Assembly: GCA_963709525.1 (NCBI GenBank)
Contig: CAVPXB010000021.1
Location: forward strand, 1-64,000
From: CAIWHR01 sp963709525
GTDB taxonomy: Bacteria; Pseudomonadota; Gammaproteobacteria; Burkholderiales; Casimicrobiaceae
DNA: 64,000 bases
Direction of reading: 5' to 3'
Shown piece after piece: positions 18,941 to 29,997 of the stretch (position 1 is the stretch's first letter; each line of letters begins with the position of its first letter). A program made the position numbers and the translations under genes. The notes under the pieces are model-generated. The model was not told the origin of the DNA. It ran no database searches and saw only the letters and a list, made by a program, of their open reading frames with translations.

Positions 18941-18969
18941 TCGATCGAACGGCGGCTTCGAAAGCTGCT

Positions 18970-19233
18970 TCAGGCCATCGCCTTGATCGCCTGCGCGAGC
19001 CGAGACTTCGTGCGCGATGCCGTGTTCTTGTGCATGATCCTCTTGTCGGCAATGCGATCGATGACCGCCTGCGACGTCTGCATCTGCTGCGCGGCAGCGG
19101 CCTTGTCGCCGACGGCGATGGCTTTCTTGACTTTCTTGACTGCGGTGCGCAGCGTCGACTTGAGGCTTGCGTTGCGCGCGTTGGTCGCGGCCGCTTGCCG
19201 GGCGCGCTTGCGCGCTTGGGCGGAGTTCGCCAT
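18970..19233 (-). CDS. rpsT: 30S ribosomal protein S20
   Basis: An 87-residue, strongly basic protein that binds 16S rRNA early in 30S assembly. The N-terminus MANSAQARKRARQAAATNAR and the terminal ASRTKSRLAQAIKAMA are diagnostic, and the length is standard. It has its own promoter (19276-19304) and terminator and is read divergently from murJ. Confidence 0.97.
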   Translation of the reverse strand: MANSAQARKRARQAAATNARNASLKSTLRTAVKKVKKAIAVGDKAAAAQQMQTSQAVIDRIADKRIMHKNTASRTKSRLAQAIKAMA

Positions 19234-19275
19234 GGTTCTTGATCCTTGTTCTGGAGGTGCCGAGAAAGACCGATC

Positions 19276-19304
19276 ATAATAGCAGGTGCGCGAATGTCGT
19301 GCAA
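19276..19304 (-). promoter_or_regulatory. Sigma-70 promoter of rpsT
   Basis: On the minus strand, TTGCAC (19304-19299), a 17-base spacer, and TATTAT (19281-19276). The expected start is near 19269, about 35 bases before the rpsT ATG. Confidence 0.75.
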
Positions 19305-19513
19305 GATCCGCGGTTCGCGGCTGCCGTCAGGCCGCGTCGCGGGATTCGCGCGGCGCCGCGGTCGCCGGAACCCGCCGCGGCGCGCATCGTCAGCAATTCG
19401 AAACCCTGCCCACTGCCCTCCGTGCCCTTGCGTCATCGCTGCCTCATGCTTTCGACCCGCCTGGCCCGCCCGCTGCGGTTGCGGGGCTTCGCATCGTCCC
19501 CGGGAGTGCTCCG

Positions 19514-21070
19514 ATGAGCCTCCTGCGCTCGCTGTCCACCGTCAGCAGCATGACGCTGCTGTCGCGCGTCACGGGGCTCGCGCGCGAGAGCCTCAAGGCG
19601 ACGGCGTTTGGCGCCGGTCTGCAGATGGACGCGTTCGAGGCGGCCTTTCGCCTGCCCAACATCCTGCGCCGCCTGTTTGCCGAAGGCGCTTTCTCGCAGG
19701 CGTTCGTGCCGATCTTTGCCGAGTACCGCCGTCAGCGCGGCGAAGCCGAGACGCGCGACCTTGTGGGGCGGGTCGGAACCCTGCTGGTGGTGGTGCTGCT
19801 GGGCGTGACCGTCATCGGCGTGCTGGCAGCACCGTGGCTCGTCTACGCGCTCGCGTCCGGATTCGCGCGCACGCCCGGCAAGGTCGAGTTGACGGCGCAG
19901 ATGATCCGGATCGTGTTTCCGTACCTGCTTTTCGTTTCGCTGGTCTCCCTCGCCGGGGGCGTGCTCAACGTCTTCCGGCGCTTCGCGATCCCGGCCTTCA
20001 CGCCCGTATTGCTCAATCTGTCGATCATCGGCGCGGCGCTGTTCCTCGCGCCCTACTGCGATCCACCGGTGCTGGCGCTGGCATGGGGTGTGCTGATCGG
20101 CGGCGTGGCGCAACTCGCGCTGCAGTTCCGCCCGCTGCTCAGGATCGGCATGCTGCCCATGCCGCGCTTCGATTGGCGCGACGACGGCGTGCGGCGGGTT
20201 CTGTTCGCGATGGGTCCGGCGGTGCTCGGCGTGTCGGCCGCGCAGATTTCGGCGCTGATCAATACGCAGTTCGCGGCTTCGTTGGGCGATGGCCGAATTT
20301 CCTGGATCACCTACGCCGACCGCCTGATGGAATTCCCGACGGCGCTCCTCGGGGTCGCGCTGGGCACGGTCCTGCTGCCCACGCTCGCCAAATATCACGC
20401 GGACTCGAATCCCGCCGAGTATTCGGCATTGCTCGACTGGGGATTGCGCCTTGCGTTCCTGCTGGCACTGCCGGCCGCCCTGGCGTTGTGGCTGTTGGCG
20501 CTGCCGATGATTGCCACGCTCTACCATTACGGTCGCTTCACCGCCAACGACGTCCTTCAGACCCGCGACGCGCTGCTGGGGTACAGCGTGGGCCTTCTCG
20601 GCCTGATCCTGGTGAAGATCCTCGCCCCTGGTTTCTACGCCCGGCAAATGCTGAAGACGCCGGTCAAGATCGCGTTTGTCGCCGTGCTCGTTGCCCTGGC
20701 GCTGGCGTGGCTGCTGATGCCGCGGCTCGGACACGCCGGCCTCACGCTGGCGACGTCATTGGGCGCCTGTCTCAACGCGTCCCTGCTGTTCTGGTCGCTG
20801 CGGCGCCACCGCATCTACCAACCGCGTCCGGGATGGCTCGCGTTCCTGTCGCGGCTCGTGGTGGCGCTGGGCGTGCTGGCCGCGCTGCTGTATTTCATCG
20901 GCGGTGCGCCTGAATTCTGGCTGTCCGCCGCGTTGCCGGAGCGGGTCGTTCGCCTGGCCGCAGTCTGCGCGGCGGGCGCTGCCGCCTATTTCGCGGCGCT
21001 GTGGCTTCTTGGGTTCCGCCTGCGCGATTTCAGCCGCCGGGACGTCGAGCGCGATCGCGCAGCGGGGTGA
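19514..21070 (+). CDS. murJ: Lipid II flippase MurJ
   Basis: A 518-residue inner-membrane protein with about 14 hydrophobic helices that moves lipid II to the periplasmic face for peptidoglycan synthesis. The start at 19514 (MSLLRSLSTVSSMTLLSRVT) is the conserved MurJ N-terminus. ARESLKATAFGAGLQMDAFE and FRLPNILRRLFAEGAFSQAF are the signature segments, including basic residues in the central cavity region. The open frame extends upstream to 19286 without MurJ-like sequence. The rpsT/murJ divergent pair is a common proteobacterial arrangement. Confidence 0.94.
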   Translation: MSLLRSLSTVSSMTLLSRVTGLARESLKATAFGAGLQMDAFEAAFRLPNILRRLFAEGAFSQAFVPIFAEYRRQRGEAETRDLVGRVGTLLVVVLLGVTVIGVLAAPWLVYALASGFARTPGKVELTAQMIRIVFPYLLFVSLVSLAGGVLNVFRRFAIPAFTPVLLNLSIIGAALFLAPYCDPPVLALAWGVLIGGVAQLALQFRPLLRIGMLPMPRFDWRDDGVRRVLFAMGPAVLGVSAAQISALINTQFAASLGDGRISWITYADRLMEFPTALLGVALGTVLLPTLAKYHADSNPAEYSALLDWGLRLAFLLALPAALALWLLALPMIATLYHYGRFTANDVLQTRDALLGYSVGLLGLILVKILAPGFYARQMLKTPVKIAFVAVLVALALAWLLMPRLGHAGLTLATSLGACLNASLLFWSLRRHRIYQPRPGWLAFLSRLVVALGVLAALLYFIGGAPEFWLSAALPERVVRLAAVCAAGAAAYFAALWLLGFRLRDFSRRDVERDRAAG

Positions 21071-21104
21071 CCCGGAGGGCGCCTGGTGCCGCCGCCGCGC
21101 GGAA

Positions 21105-21542
21105 TCATTTGCTGCCGCCCTTGCCGTGCGGGCAATGCAGCTTGGTGCACTCGGCGTAGAGGTAGAGCGCATGCTCGCGGATTTCGAAGCCCCGCTCCCG
21201 GGCGATCTTCAACTGGCGCTTTTCGATGTTCCGGTCGTAGAACTCCTCGACGCGGCCGCATTGCATGCAGACGAGGTGGTCATGGTGCTTTCCCTCGTTC
21301 AGTTCGAACACCGCCTTGCCCGACTCGAAGTGATGACGCACCAGCAGTCCCGCCTGCTCGAACTGGGTCAGCACGCGATAGACGGTGGCGAGCCCGATAT
21401 CGAGCCCTTCCGTGAGAAGTTGCTTGTACACGTCCTCGGCCGTCATGTGCCGCAGCGTCGAGGTCTCGAACAGTTTGATGATCCTGAGCCGCGGCAGTGT
21501 GGCCTTGAGGCCGGCGTTCTTGAGATCGTTGGGAGAGGTCAT
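21105..21542 (-). CDS. fur: Ferric uptake regulator Fur
   Basis: A 145-residue iron-responsive repressor. The N-terminal winged helix contains KATLPRLRIIKLFE and IGLATVYRVLTQFEQAGLL (recognition helix). The C-terminal dimer and metal domain has HHDHLVCMQCGRVEEF with the CxxC pair, then ECTKLHCPHG. It binds Fur boxes when loaded with ferrous iron. It is divergent from bamE, separated by 117 bases that contain the bamE promoter, the same arrangement as in many betaproteobacteria. No obvious Fur box was seen in that gap. Confidence 0.96.
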   Translation of the reverse strand: MTSPNDLKNAGLKATLPRLRIIKLFETSTLRHMTAEDVYKQLLTEGLDIGLATVYRVLTQFEQAGLLVRHHFESGKAVFELNEGKHHDHLVCMQCGRVEEFYDRNIEKRQLKIARERGFEIREHALYLYAECTKLHCPHGKGGSK

Positions 21543-21584
21543 CGTCGGGGGGGGCCATCAGGCGCCCGCGGGGAGGGCACCCGA

Positions 21585-21612
21585 TTGTTCGAGGTTATCG
21601 GAAGGCTATAAT
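21585..21612 (+). promoter_or_regulatory. Sigma-70 promoter of bamE-dapB
   Basis: TTGTTC at 21585-21590, a 16-base spacer, and a consensus TATAAT at 21607-21612. It sits 47 bases before the bamE start, in the fur/bamE divergent gap. Confidence 0.7.
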
Positions 21613-21659
21613 AGCGAACTTTTGGCCGCCGGACGGCCATCGACACGGACGACGCTGCC

Positions 21660-22151
21660 TTGGCATCCGCTGCACAGTGGTTTTCGCGCTTTCGCCCCGC
21701 CTTGACCCGGGGCGCGCTGCTGGCCGCCTGCGTGCTTGCCGGCGGTTGCGCGACCATCGAGACCTACGTGCCGACAATCCGGTCGTTCGGCGTCTACAGG
21801 ATCGACATCAACCAGGGCAATTCCCTGACCCTGGACATGGTCGACAAGTTGAAGGAAGGCCAGACGCGGGCGCAGGTGAGGTCGATTCTCGGCACGCCGC
21901 TTGTGGCGAGCGCGTTCCGCGAAAACCGCTGGGACTACGTCTACCGCTTCGAGCGCCAGGGCAGGTTGCTGGAAAATCGCGCCTTCACCGTCTTTTTCGA
22001 CGGCGACAAGCTGGCGCGCTGGGAAGGCGATGAAATGCCGCAATCGATGGCGGCATTGAATCGTGCCGCGGTCGACAAATCCCTGGGGCACGTCCCGTCG
22101 GCGGATGACCCCGGCATTTTCGACTGGCTGTTCGGCATCTTCAATCGCTAA
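21660..22151 (+). CDS. bamE: Outer membrane protein assembly factor BamE (lipoprotein)
   Basis: A 163-residue lipoprotein of the BAM complex that inserts beta-barrel proteins into the outer membrane. The signal peptide ends in the lipobox LAGGC (Cys about residue 30), and a SmpA/OmlA domain follows: TLDMVDKLKEGQTRAQVRSI, LGTPLVASAFRENRWDYVYR. No ATG is available before the signal peptide, so a TTG at 21660 is the best start. It overlaps nothing upstream, and its TAA is two bases from the dapB start, so the two are co-transcribed. The C-terminal 45 residues, ending GIFDWLFGIFNR, extend past the core domain. Confidence 0.9.
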   Translation: MASAAQWFSRFRPALTRGALLAACVLAGGCATIETYVPTIRSFGVYRIDINQGNSLTLDMVDKLKEGQTRAQVRSILGTPLVASAFRENRWDYVYRFERQGRLLENRAFTVFFDGDKLARWEGDEMPQSMAALNRAAVDKSLGHVPSADDPGIFDWLFGIFNR

Positions 22152-22152
22152 C

Positions 22153-22968
22153 ATGGGCGTGCGCATCGCGATTGCCGGTGCCGCCGGCCGGATGGGTCAG
22201 GCGCTGATCGAGGCAACGCTGGCCGATCCCGAGTTGACGCTTGCGGCAGCCATCGACGTGCGAGGCAGCGCGGCCATCGGGCACGACGCCGGCGAGCGCA
22301 TCGGGCGCGTCACGGGGGTCGTCGTGCATGCCGATGTGAATGCCGCGGTCGCGGCGGCCGACGTATTGATCGATTTCACTCGTCCCGACGGGACGCTCGC
22401 GCATCTTGCCGCCTGCGAGCGCATCGGTTGTGGCGTCGTCGTCGGTACCACCGGCCTCGCGCCGGAGCAGAAGGCAGCGATTGTCGACGCCGCGCGCAAA
22501 ATCCCCGTCGTTTTCGCGCCCAACATGAGCGTCGGCGTCAACGTGCTGCTCAATCTCGTCGAGGCGGCAGCGCGGACGCTGGGTCCTGCCTACGACATCG
22601 AGATCGTCGAAATGCACCACAGGCACAAGGTGGATGCGCCGTCGGGAACGGCGCTCGGGCTGGGCGAAGCCGCGGCGCGCGGGAGGGGGCGGACGCTGGC
22701 CGAATGCGCCGTCCCTGCGCGGGAGGGTGTCACGGGCGAGCGCAAGGCAGGAACGATCGGTTTTGCGGCGTTGCGTGGCGGGGACGTCGTGGGCGAGCAC
22801 ACGGTGGTGTTCGCGGCGACGGGCGAGCGCGTCGAACTCTCGCATCGTGCGACGTCGCGGCAAAACTTCGCCGGGGGCGCGTTGCGCGCAGCCAAATTCG
22901 TCGCGGCGCAACGCGCCGCCGGTCGCGCGGGGCTATCCGACATGCAGGACGTTCTCGGCTTGCGCTGA
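22153..22968 (+). CDS. dapB: 4-hydroxy-tetrahydrodipicolinate reductase
   Basis: NAD(P)H-dependent reductase of the diaminopimelate/lysine pathway, supplying peptidoglycan and lysine. At 271 residues it is a normal length. The Rossmann motif AIAGAAGRMGQAL is at residues 5-17, VVGTTGL marks the mid domain, and EMHHRHKVDAPSGTALGLG carries the catalytic His/Lys region. The ATG at 22153 was chosen because it gives the conserved N-terminus; the frame stays open 90 bases further upstream inside bamE. It sits directly after bamE and upstream of carAB. Confidence 0.95.
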   Translation: MGVRIAIAGAAGRMGQALIEATLADPELTLAAAIDVRGSAAIGHDAGERIGRVTGVVVHADVNAAVAAADVLIDFTRPDGTLAHLAACERIGCGVVVGTTGLAPEQKAAIVDAARKIPVVFAPNMSVGVNVLLNLVEAAARTLGPAYDIEIVEMHHRHKVDAPSGTALGLGEAAARGRGRTLAECAVPAREGVTGERKAGTIGFAALRGGDVVGEHTVVFAATGERVELSHRATSRQNFAGGALRAAKFVAAQRAAGRAGLSDMQDVLGLR

Positions 22969-23005
22969 GGCAGCCTCGGTTTCGGTTCGGGCCGAGCGGC
23001 CTGGG

Positions 23006-23031
23006 CCCTTCGACAGGCTCAGGGCGAACGG
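23006..23031. repeat. Dispersed repeat-like element between dapB and carA
   Basis: CCCTTCGACAGGCTCAGGGC followed by GAACGG is a compact imperfect palindrome. Near-identical sequences are recalled as abundant intergenic repeats in many proteobacterial genomes. This is the only copy noticed in the window. Confidence 0.5.
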
Positions 23032-23062
23032 GAAAGAGGTGCGCGCTGGGCAGGGTTCGCTC

Positions 23063-23152
23063 GCGACCGCCGCGACCGCCGCGACCGCCGCGACCGCCGC
23101 GACCGCCGCGACCGCCGCGACCGCCGCGACCGCCGCGACCGCCGCGACCGCC
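23063..23152 (+). repeat. Ten perfect tandem copies of a 9-bp unit
   Basis: GCGACCGCC is repeated ten times without change. The array ends two bases before the -35 box of the carAB promoter. The 341-base dapB-carA gap holds no gene; it contains the dispersed repeat, this array, the promoter and a leader hairpin. Confidence 0.95.
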
Positions 23153-23154
23153 GA

Positions 23155-23183
23155 TTGCCCGTCCCGGGCGCTGCCGGTATAAT
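23155..23183 (+). promoter_or_regulatory. Sigma-70 promoter of carAB
   Basis: TTGCCC at 23155-23160, a 17-base spacer, and a consensus TATAAT at 23178-23183. Transcription would begin near 23190, giving a leader of about 120 bases before carA. Confidence 0.75.
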
Positions 23184-23197
23184 CAGCGGCCTTGATA

Positions 23198-23233
23198 GCG
23201 GGAACGAGTCCCCCTGCGGGCGGGCGTTCCCGC
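23198..23233 (+). promoter_or_regulatory. Stem-loop in the carAB leader
   Basis: GCGGGAACG at 23198-23206 pairs perfectly with CGTTCCCGC at 23225-23233 across an 18-base loop. It starts about 8 bases after the predicted transcription start. No T-run follows, so it is not a simple intrinsic terminator. It could stabilise the mRNA or be part of an attenuator. Confidence 0.5.
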
Positions 23234-23309
23234 TTCGCACGTCCGGACCCGCGGATTGTCGCGCCGGCCGCGCCCTTTCAGCCGGCGTAAACGCACCGTT
23301 CGATACGTC

Positions 23310-24497
23310 ATGCCTCTCGCTACTGCCACTGTCTCCCGGGCCGCGCTGCTGCCCGCCGCCCCGCAGGCCTTGCTGGTTCTGGCCGATGGCACGATTTTCC
23401 AAGGGCGTTCGATCGGCGCGCCGGGCCACGCCACGGGCGAAGTCGTGTTCAACACGGCAATGACCGGATACCAGGAGATCCTCACCGATCCCTCTTACGC
23501 GGGTCAGATCGTCACGCTCACCTATCCGCACATCGGAAACGTCGGGGTGAATGCCGAGGACGCCGAGTCCGGCCGGCTGTACGCGGCGGGGCTCGTCATC
23601 CGCGATCTCCCGCGGCTCGCCTCGAACTTTCGCGCCACCGGGGATCTGGGCGCCTACCTGCGGGACAACAACATCGTCGGCATCGCCGACATCGACACCC
23701 GCAAGCTCACGCGGATGTTGCGCGACAAGGGGGCGCAGAACGGCTGCCTCTGGGCCGGGGCTGCCGTCGATGACGCGAGCGTCGGCGACGCGCTGGCGCG
23801 GGCGCGGCAGGCGCCATCGATGGCGGGGCAGGATCTCGCCCGCGTCGTGAGTTGCGCGCGGTCCTTCGAATGGACGTCCTCGACGTGGGCGCTGGGGCAG
23901 GGCTTTCGGGCACCGGGCGCGCCGCGTTTCAACGTCGTGGCGTATGACTTCGGCGTCAAGCACAACATCCTGCGCATGCTCGCGGAGCGCGGGTGCCGGC
24001 TCTGCGTCGTGCCGGCCGAGACGCCCGCCGATGCCGTGCTGGCAATGCAGCCCGACGGTGTCTTTCTGTCCAACGGTCCCGGTGACCCCGAGCCCTGCAC
24101 GTACGCAATCCGCGCCATCCGGACGCTGGTCGATGCCGGCCTGCCGACCTTCGGCATCTGCCTCGGCCACCAGCTGCTGGGACTCGCGTCGGGCGCCCGC
24201 ACCGTCAAGATGAAGTTCGGCCACCACGGCGCCAATCACCCGGTGCTGGACCAGGACACCGGGCAGGTGCTGATCACCAGCCAGAACCACGGCTTCGCCG
24301 TCGACGCGGCAACGCTGCCGTCGAAGCTGCGCGTCACCCACGTGTCGCTGTTCGACCGCAGCCTGCAGGGGATCGCGCGGACCGACCGCCCGGCCTTCGG
24401 CTTTCAGGGCCACCCCGAGGCGAGCCCGGGCCCGCACGACGTCGCGTATCTGTTCGACCGCTTCGTGAAGTCGATGGAAGCGTACAGGCGATCGTAG
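23310..24497 (+). CDS. carA: Carbamoyl-phosphate synthase small subunit (glutaminase)
   Basis: Hydrolyses glutamine and channels ammonia to CarB to make carbamoyl phosphate for arginine and pyrimidines. At 395 residues it has an N-terminal CPSase_sm domain (ALLVLADGTIFQGRSIGAPG, then FNTAMTGYQEILTDPSYAGQ). The C-terminal class I amidotransferase domain has the nucleophile Cys in FGICLGHQLLGLA and the His-Glu pair in FQGHPEASPGPHD. The ATG at 23310 (MPLATATVSRAALLPAAP) carries a slightly longer N-terminus than usual. carB follows after 44 bases. Confidence 0.96.
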   Translation: MPLATATVSRAALLPAAPQALLVLADGTIFQGRSIGAPGHATGEVVFNTAMTGYQEILTDPSYAGQIVTLTYPHIGNVGVNAEDAESGRLYAAGLVIRDLPRLASNFRATGDLGAYLRDNNIVGIADIDTRKLTRMLRDKGAQNGCLWAGAAVDDASVGDALARARQAPSMAGQDLARVVSCARSFEWTSSTWALGQGFRAPGAPRFNVVAYDFGVKHNILRMLAERGCRLCVVPAETPADAVLAMQPDGVFLSNGPGDPEPCTYAIRAIRTLVDAGLPTFGICLGHQLLGLASGARTVKMKFGHHGANHPVLDQDTGQVLITSQNHGFAVDAATLPSKLRVTHVSLFDRSLQGIARTDRPAFGFQGHPEASPGPHDVAYLFDRFVKSMEAYRRS

Positions 24498-24541
24498 TTC
24501 GCGATCGCCGTGGTTGAGTATTCCTGAAGCCAGGATTTGCC

Positions 24542-27748
<3,207 letters not shown>

Positions 27749-27861
27749 CGGGCCGGCGATCATGTAGTGCTGCCCGGCGCCCGGGCGGCGGGAAACATGC
27801 GTTTCGCCTGCGTCGGGCACCTCATTCTGCCGGGCGCAGGTATCTTTTCCAGGACAGCATC

Positions 27862-28341
27862 ATGACCAGATTTCCAATGACCGTGCACGGCGCCACGCGC
27901 CTCAAGGCCGAACTCCACCGCCTCAAGACCGTCGAGCGCCCCGCGGTGATACGCGCGATTGCCGAAGCGCGATCGCACGGCGACCTGTCCGAGAACGCCG
28001 ATTACGACGCCGCCAAGGAGCGGCAGGGATTCATCGAGGGCCGGATTGCCGACGTGGAGTCGCGCCTCGCCCATGCGCAGGTGATCAATCCGGCCGACAT
28101 CTACGATCACGAGGGTCGCGTCGTGTTCGGCGCCACCGTCGATCTCGAGGACATGGCCTCGGGCGATGCGGTCACCTACCAGATCGTCGGCGAGGACGAG
28201 GCGGACCTCAGGCTCGGCAAGATCTCGGTGAGATCGCCGCTTGCGCGCGCGCTGATCGGCAAGGCGGAGGGGGACCTGGCGGAGGTGAAGGCGCCTGCCG
28301 GCGTGCGCGAATACGAAGTTATCGCCGTGCGCTACCTGTGA
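27862..28341 (+). CDS. greA: Transcription elongation factor GreA
   Basis: A 159-residue factor that enters the RNA polymerase secondary channel and triggers transcript cleavage in stalled complexes. The N-terminal coiled coil carries EARSHGDLSENADYDAAKER, where the acidic tip residues sit. The C-terminal globular domain contains DEADLRLGKISVRSPLARAL and the end is EYEVIAVRYL. MTRFPMTVHGATRLKAELHR fixes the start at 27862. The carB-greA order is common in betaproteobacteria. It converges on yhbY. Confidence 0.94.
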   Translation: MTRFPMTVHGATRLKAELHRLKTVERPAVIRAIAEARSHGDLSENADYDAAKERQGFIEGRIADVESRLAHAQVINPADIYDHEGRVVFGATVDLEDMASGDAVTYQIVGEDEADLRLGKISVRSPLARALIGKAEGDLAEVKAPAGVREYEVIAVRYL

Positions 28342-28372
28342 CCCTGGCGTCTACCTTCTGCAAAGCGACCCA

Positions 28373-28430
28373 ATTGATCCGGAACGAATATGATTGAACG
28401 GAACTTCATACGTTACCGTGCCGGATCAAT
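28373..28430. terminator. Inverted repeat between convergent greA and yhbY, possible bidirectional terminator
   Basis: ATTGATCCGG at 28373-28382 and CCGGATCAAT at 28421-28430 are perfect complements separated by 38 bases. The right arm overlaps the yhbY stop codon. The AT-rich loop and lack of a T-run make termination uncertain. Confidence 0.35.
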
Positions 28431-28950
28431 GAGCCGCGCTCCGGCGCCTGCGCCGGGCGCTCGCGGCAGGTGCCGACTTCGCGGTCGTGGCGGCGCGGGG
28501 CACGCGACGTGCGGCGGGCTTCTTGCCGGCAACGGGCTCGCGGGACCGCGACCGGGCCAGCGCGCCCGAACCGCCGGCGCGCTTGTCCTTCGCGACCCTC
28601 CCCGCCGTTACGCGTTGCACGGGGCGTTTTGTGGTGGACGACTTGTCCTTGTCGCCAGCCGGGGAAGTGGCTGTCGCCGCTGGCGCCGGACGCCAGATGA
28701 CGAGCAGCTTTCCCAGGTGCTGGACCGGGGCGGCGTCGAGTTCGCCGCAAATTTGCTCCAGCATCCGCGCGCGCGCGGCGCGATCGTCGTTGAATACGCG
28801 GATCTTCATCAATTCATGCGCGCGCAGGTTGACTTCGATTTCCCGCATCACCGTAGGGGTGAGTCCCTGCTGTCCGACGATGACGACAGGATGGAGGTGG
28901 TGGGCTTTGGAGCGCATCGCGCGGCGCTCCGGGGGGCTAAGGGTTCTCAT
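28426..28950 (-). CDS. yhbY: YhbY-type CRM-domain RNA-binding protein with long basic tail
   Basis: Residues 1-95 form a CRM domain (LSPPERRAMRSKAHHLHPVV, GQQGLTPTVMREIEVNLRAH, ELMKIRV), the fold of E. coli YhbY, which associates with pre-50S ribosomal particles. E. coli YhbY is 97 residues; this protein is 174. The extra 80 residues are almost entirely Ala, Lys, Arg, Ser and Pro and end in RRRRRSAAH. They are disordered, strongly basic and likely to bind RNA. The adjacent rlmE (2'-O-methyltransferase of 23S rRNA) fits a role in large-subunit assembly. Confidence 0.88.
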   Translation of the reverse strand: MRTLSPPERRAMRSKAHHLHPVVIVGQQGLTPTVMREIEVNLRAHELMKIRVFNDDRAARARMLEQICGELDAAPVQHLGKLLVIWRPAPAATATSPAGDKDKSSTTKRPVQRVTAGRVAKDKRAGGSGALARSRSREPVAGKKPAARRVPRAATTAKSAPAASARRRRRSAAH

Positions 28951-29181
28951 GCCGCCATTCTAACGCGCGACGTTTGACCCGTGATCATGACGAAAACACG
29001 CGTAATGTAATCGCCGAATTGTCATGCACAAGCCCGTTTGACGGTTCGGCTATCGCTAATCGCCATTTCCGGAGAAACTGGCACCGTTTGGCGGGGAGAG
29101 TGTCCTTTCCGCGCGCGGTGCTGCGCGCCGTTCTCGCACCGCTTGCCATGTCAGACTAACGCGGGACAGAAGAGCCAGCGC

Positions 29182-29883
29182 ATGCCGCTCGTAGGTTTCA
29201 AGCCCACCAAGGCGCGCCTCGTCATCGAGCAGGGTAACTCGACCGTTCTCGTGATGCGAATCGTCGTCGCGCGCGACGAACGTGTGATGCTGACGTCGGG
29301 GGGCAACCTGCAGTCGCTCACCGGCGTGTTGCGCATTCGCGAACACGGCGAAAAGCGCGGCTACAAGGCGAGCCGCGCCACCGGCACTCTGGTCTACATA
29401 CCCGACCCCGGCAAAGGCAGCGACGCGGGTCCCGCCAAGTTCCAGATCAATATCTCGATGTCCGCCGAAAAGTTCGACATGCTGGTTCGACTCGCAACCG
29501 CCGGCCGATTGCCGGCCAAATTTTTTGTCGACGTATCAGGGCGCTTGGGGCCGCTGGGCAGACGTGCATTCGGGTACATTTCGCGCGGCGGCCGGCAAGT
29601 GAAGCTTTGGGACACCGCAAGACATCGGCTGCTGCCGGTGACGAGCTTTACCATGATCCTGCCGGTGGATGTGCACGACGCTCCGCCCGACGCCTGGGAA
29701 GACAGCGACGAGCGCGCGCCTGCCGCATCCTCGCCGGCGACGAATTCGCAGGTGGCCGAACTTGCCGACGACCTCCTCGTGTTCCAGAGCGAGACCAAGC
29801 ACATGCTGAACGCGCTGGTCATCGCGATTGTCGTCATCTGCCTCCTGATCGGCGCCGTCAACCTGGTTTTTCTGTTCCGCTGA
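29182..29883 (+). CDS. Unknown protein with C-terminal membrane anchor
   Basis: I do not recognise this 233-residue protein. Residues 1-160 are soluble and mixed alpha/beta (MPLVGFKPTKARLVIEQGNS, then KFQINISMSAEKFDMLVRLA). Residues 160-190 are acidic and Pro/Ser-rich, probably a linker. The last 22 residues, ALVIAIVVICLLIGAVNLVF and LF, form a single membrane helix, leaving almost nothing outside. That is the layout of a tail-anchored inner-membrane protein with a cytoplasmic domain. The ATG at 29182 is the first that gives no upstream low-complexity sequence; an earlier one at 29038 is possible. It lies between yhbY (divergent) and rlmE (same strand, 114 bases downstream). Confidence 0.65.
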   Translation: MPLVGFKPTKARLVIEQGNSTVLVMRIVVARDERVMLTSGGNLQSLTGVLRIREHGEKRGYKASRATGTLVYIPDPGKGSDAGPAKFQINISMSAEKFDMLVRLATAGRLPAKFFVDVSGRLGPLGRRAFGYISRGGRQVKLWDTARHRLLPVTSFTMILPVDVHDAPPDAWEDSDERAPAASSPATNSQVAELADDLLVFQSETKHMLNALVIAIVVICLLIGAVNLVFLFR

Positions 29884-29997
29884 CGCCTGCCCATTGCGGG
29901 CGCAATTGACGGATCGGAAGATCACCCGCATTGTGCCGGGCTGCACCGCGGCGTGCACCCGCGCACGCGGCTCCCTTTCGTGATTTTTGGCGTGAAC

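Noticed and set aside
23063..23152. Tandem repeat as a CRISPR array
   Set aside because: The units are 9 bases long and directly contiguous, with no spacers and no cas genes nearby.
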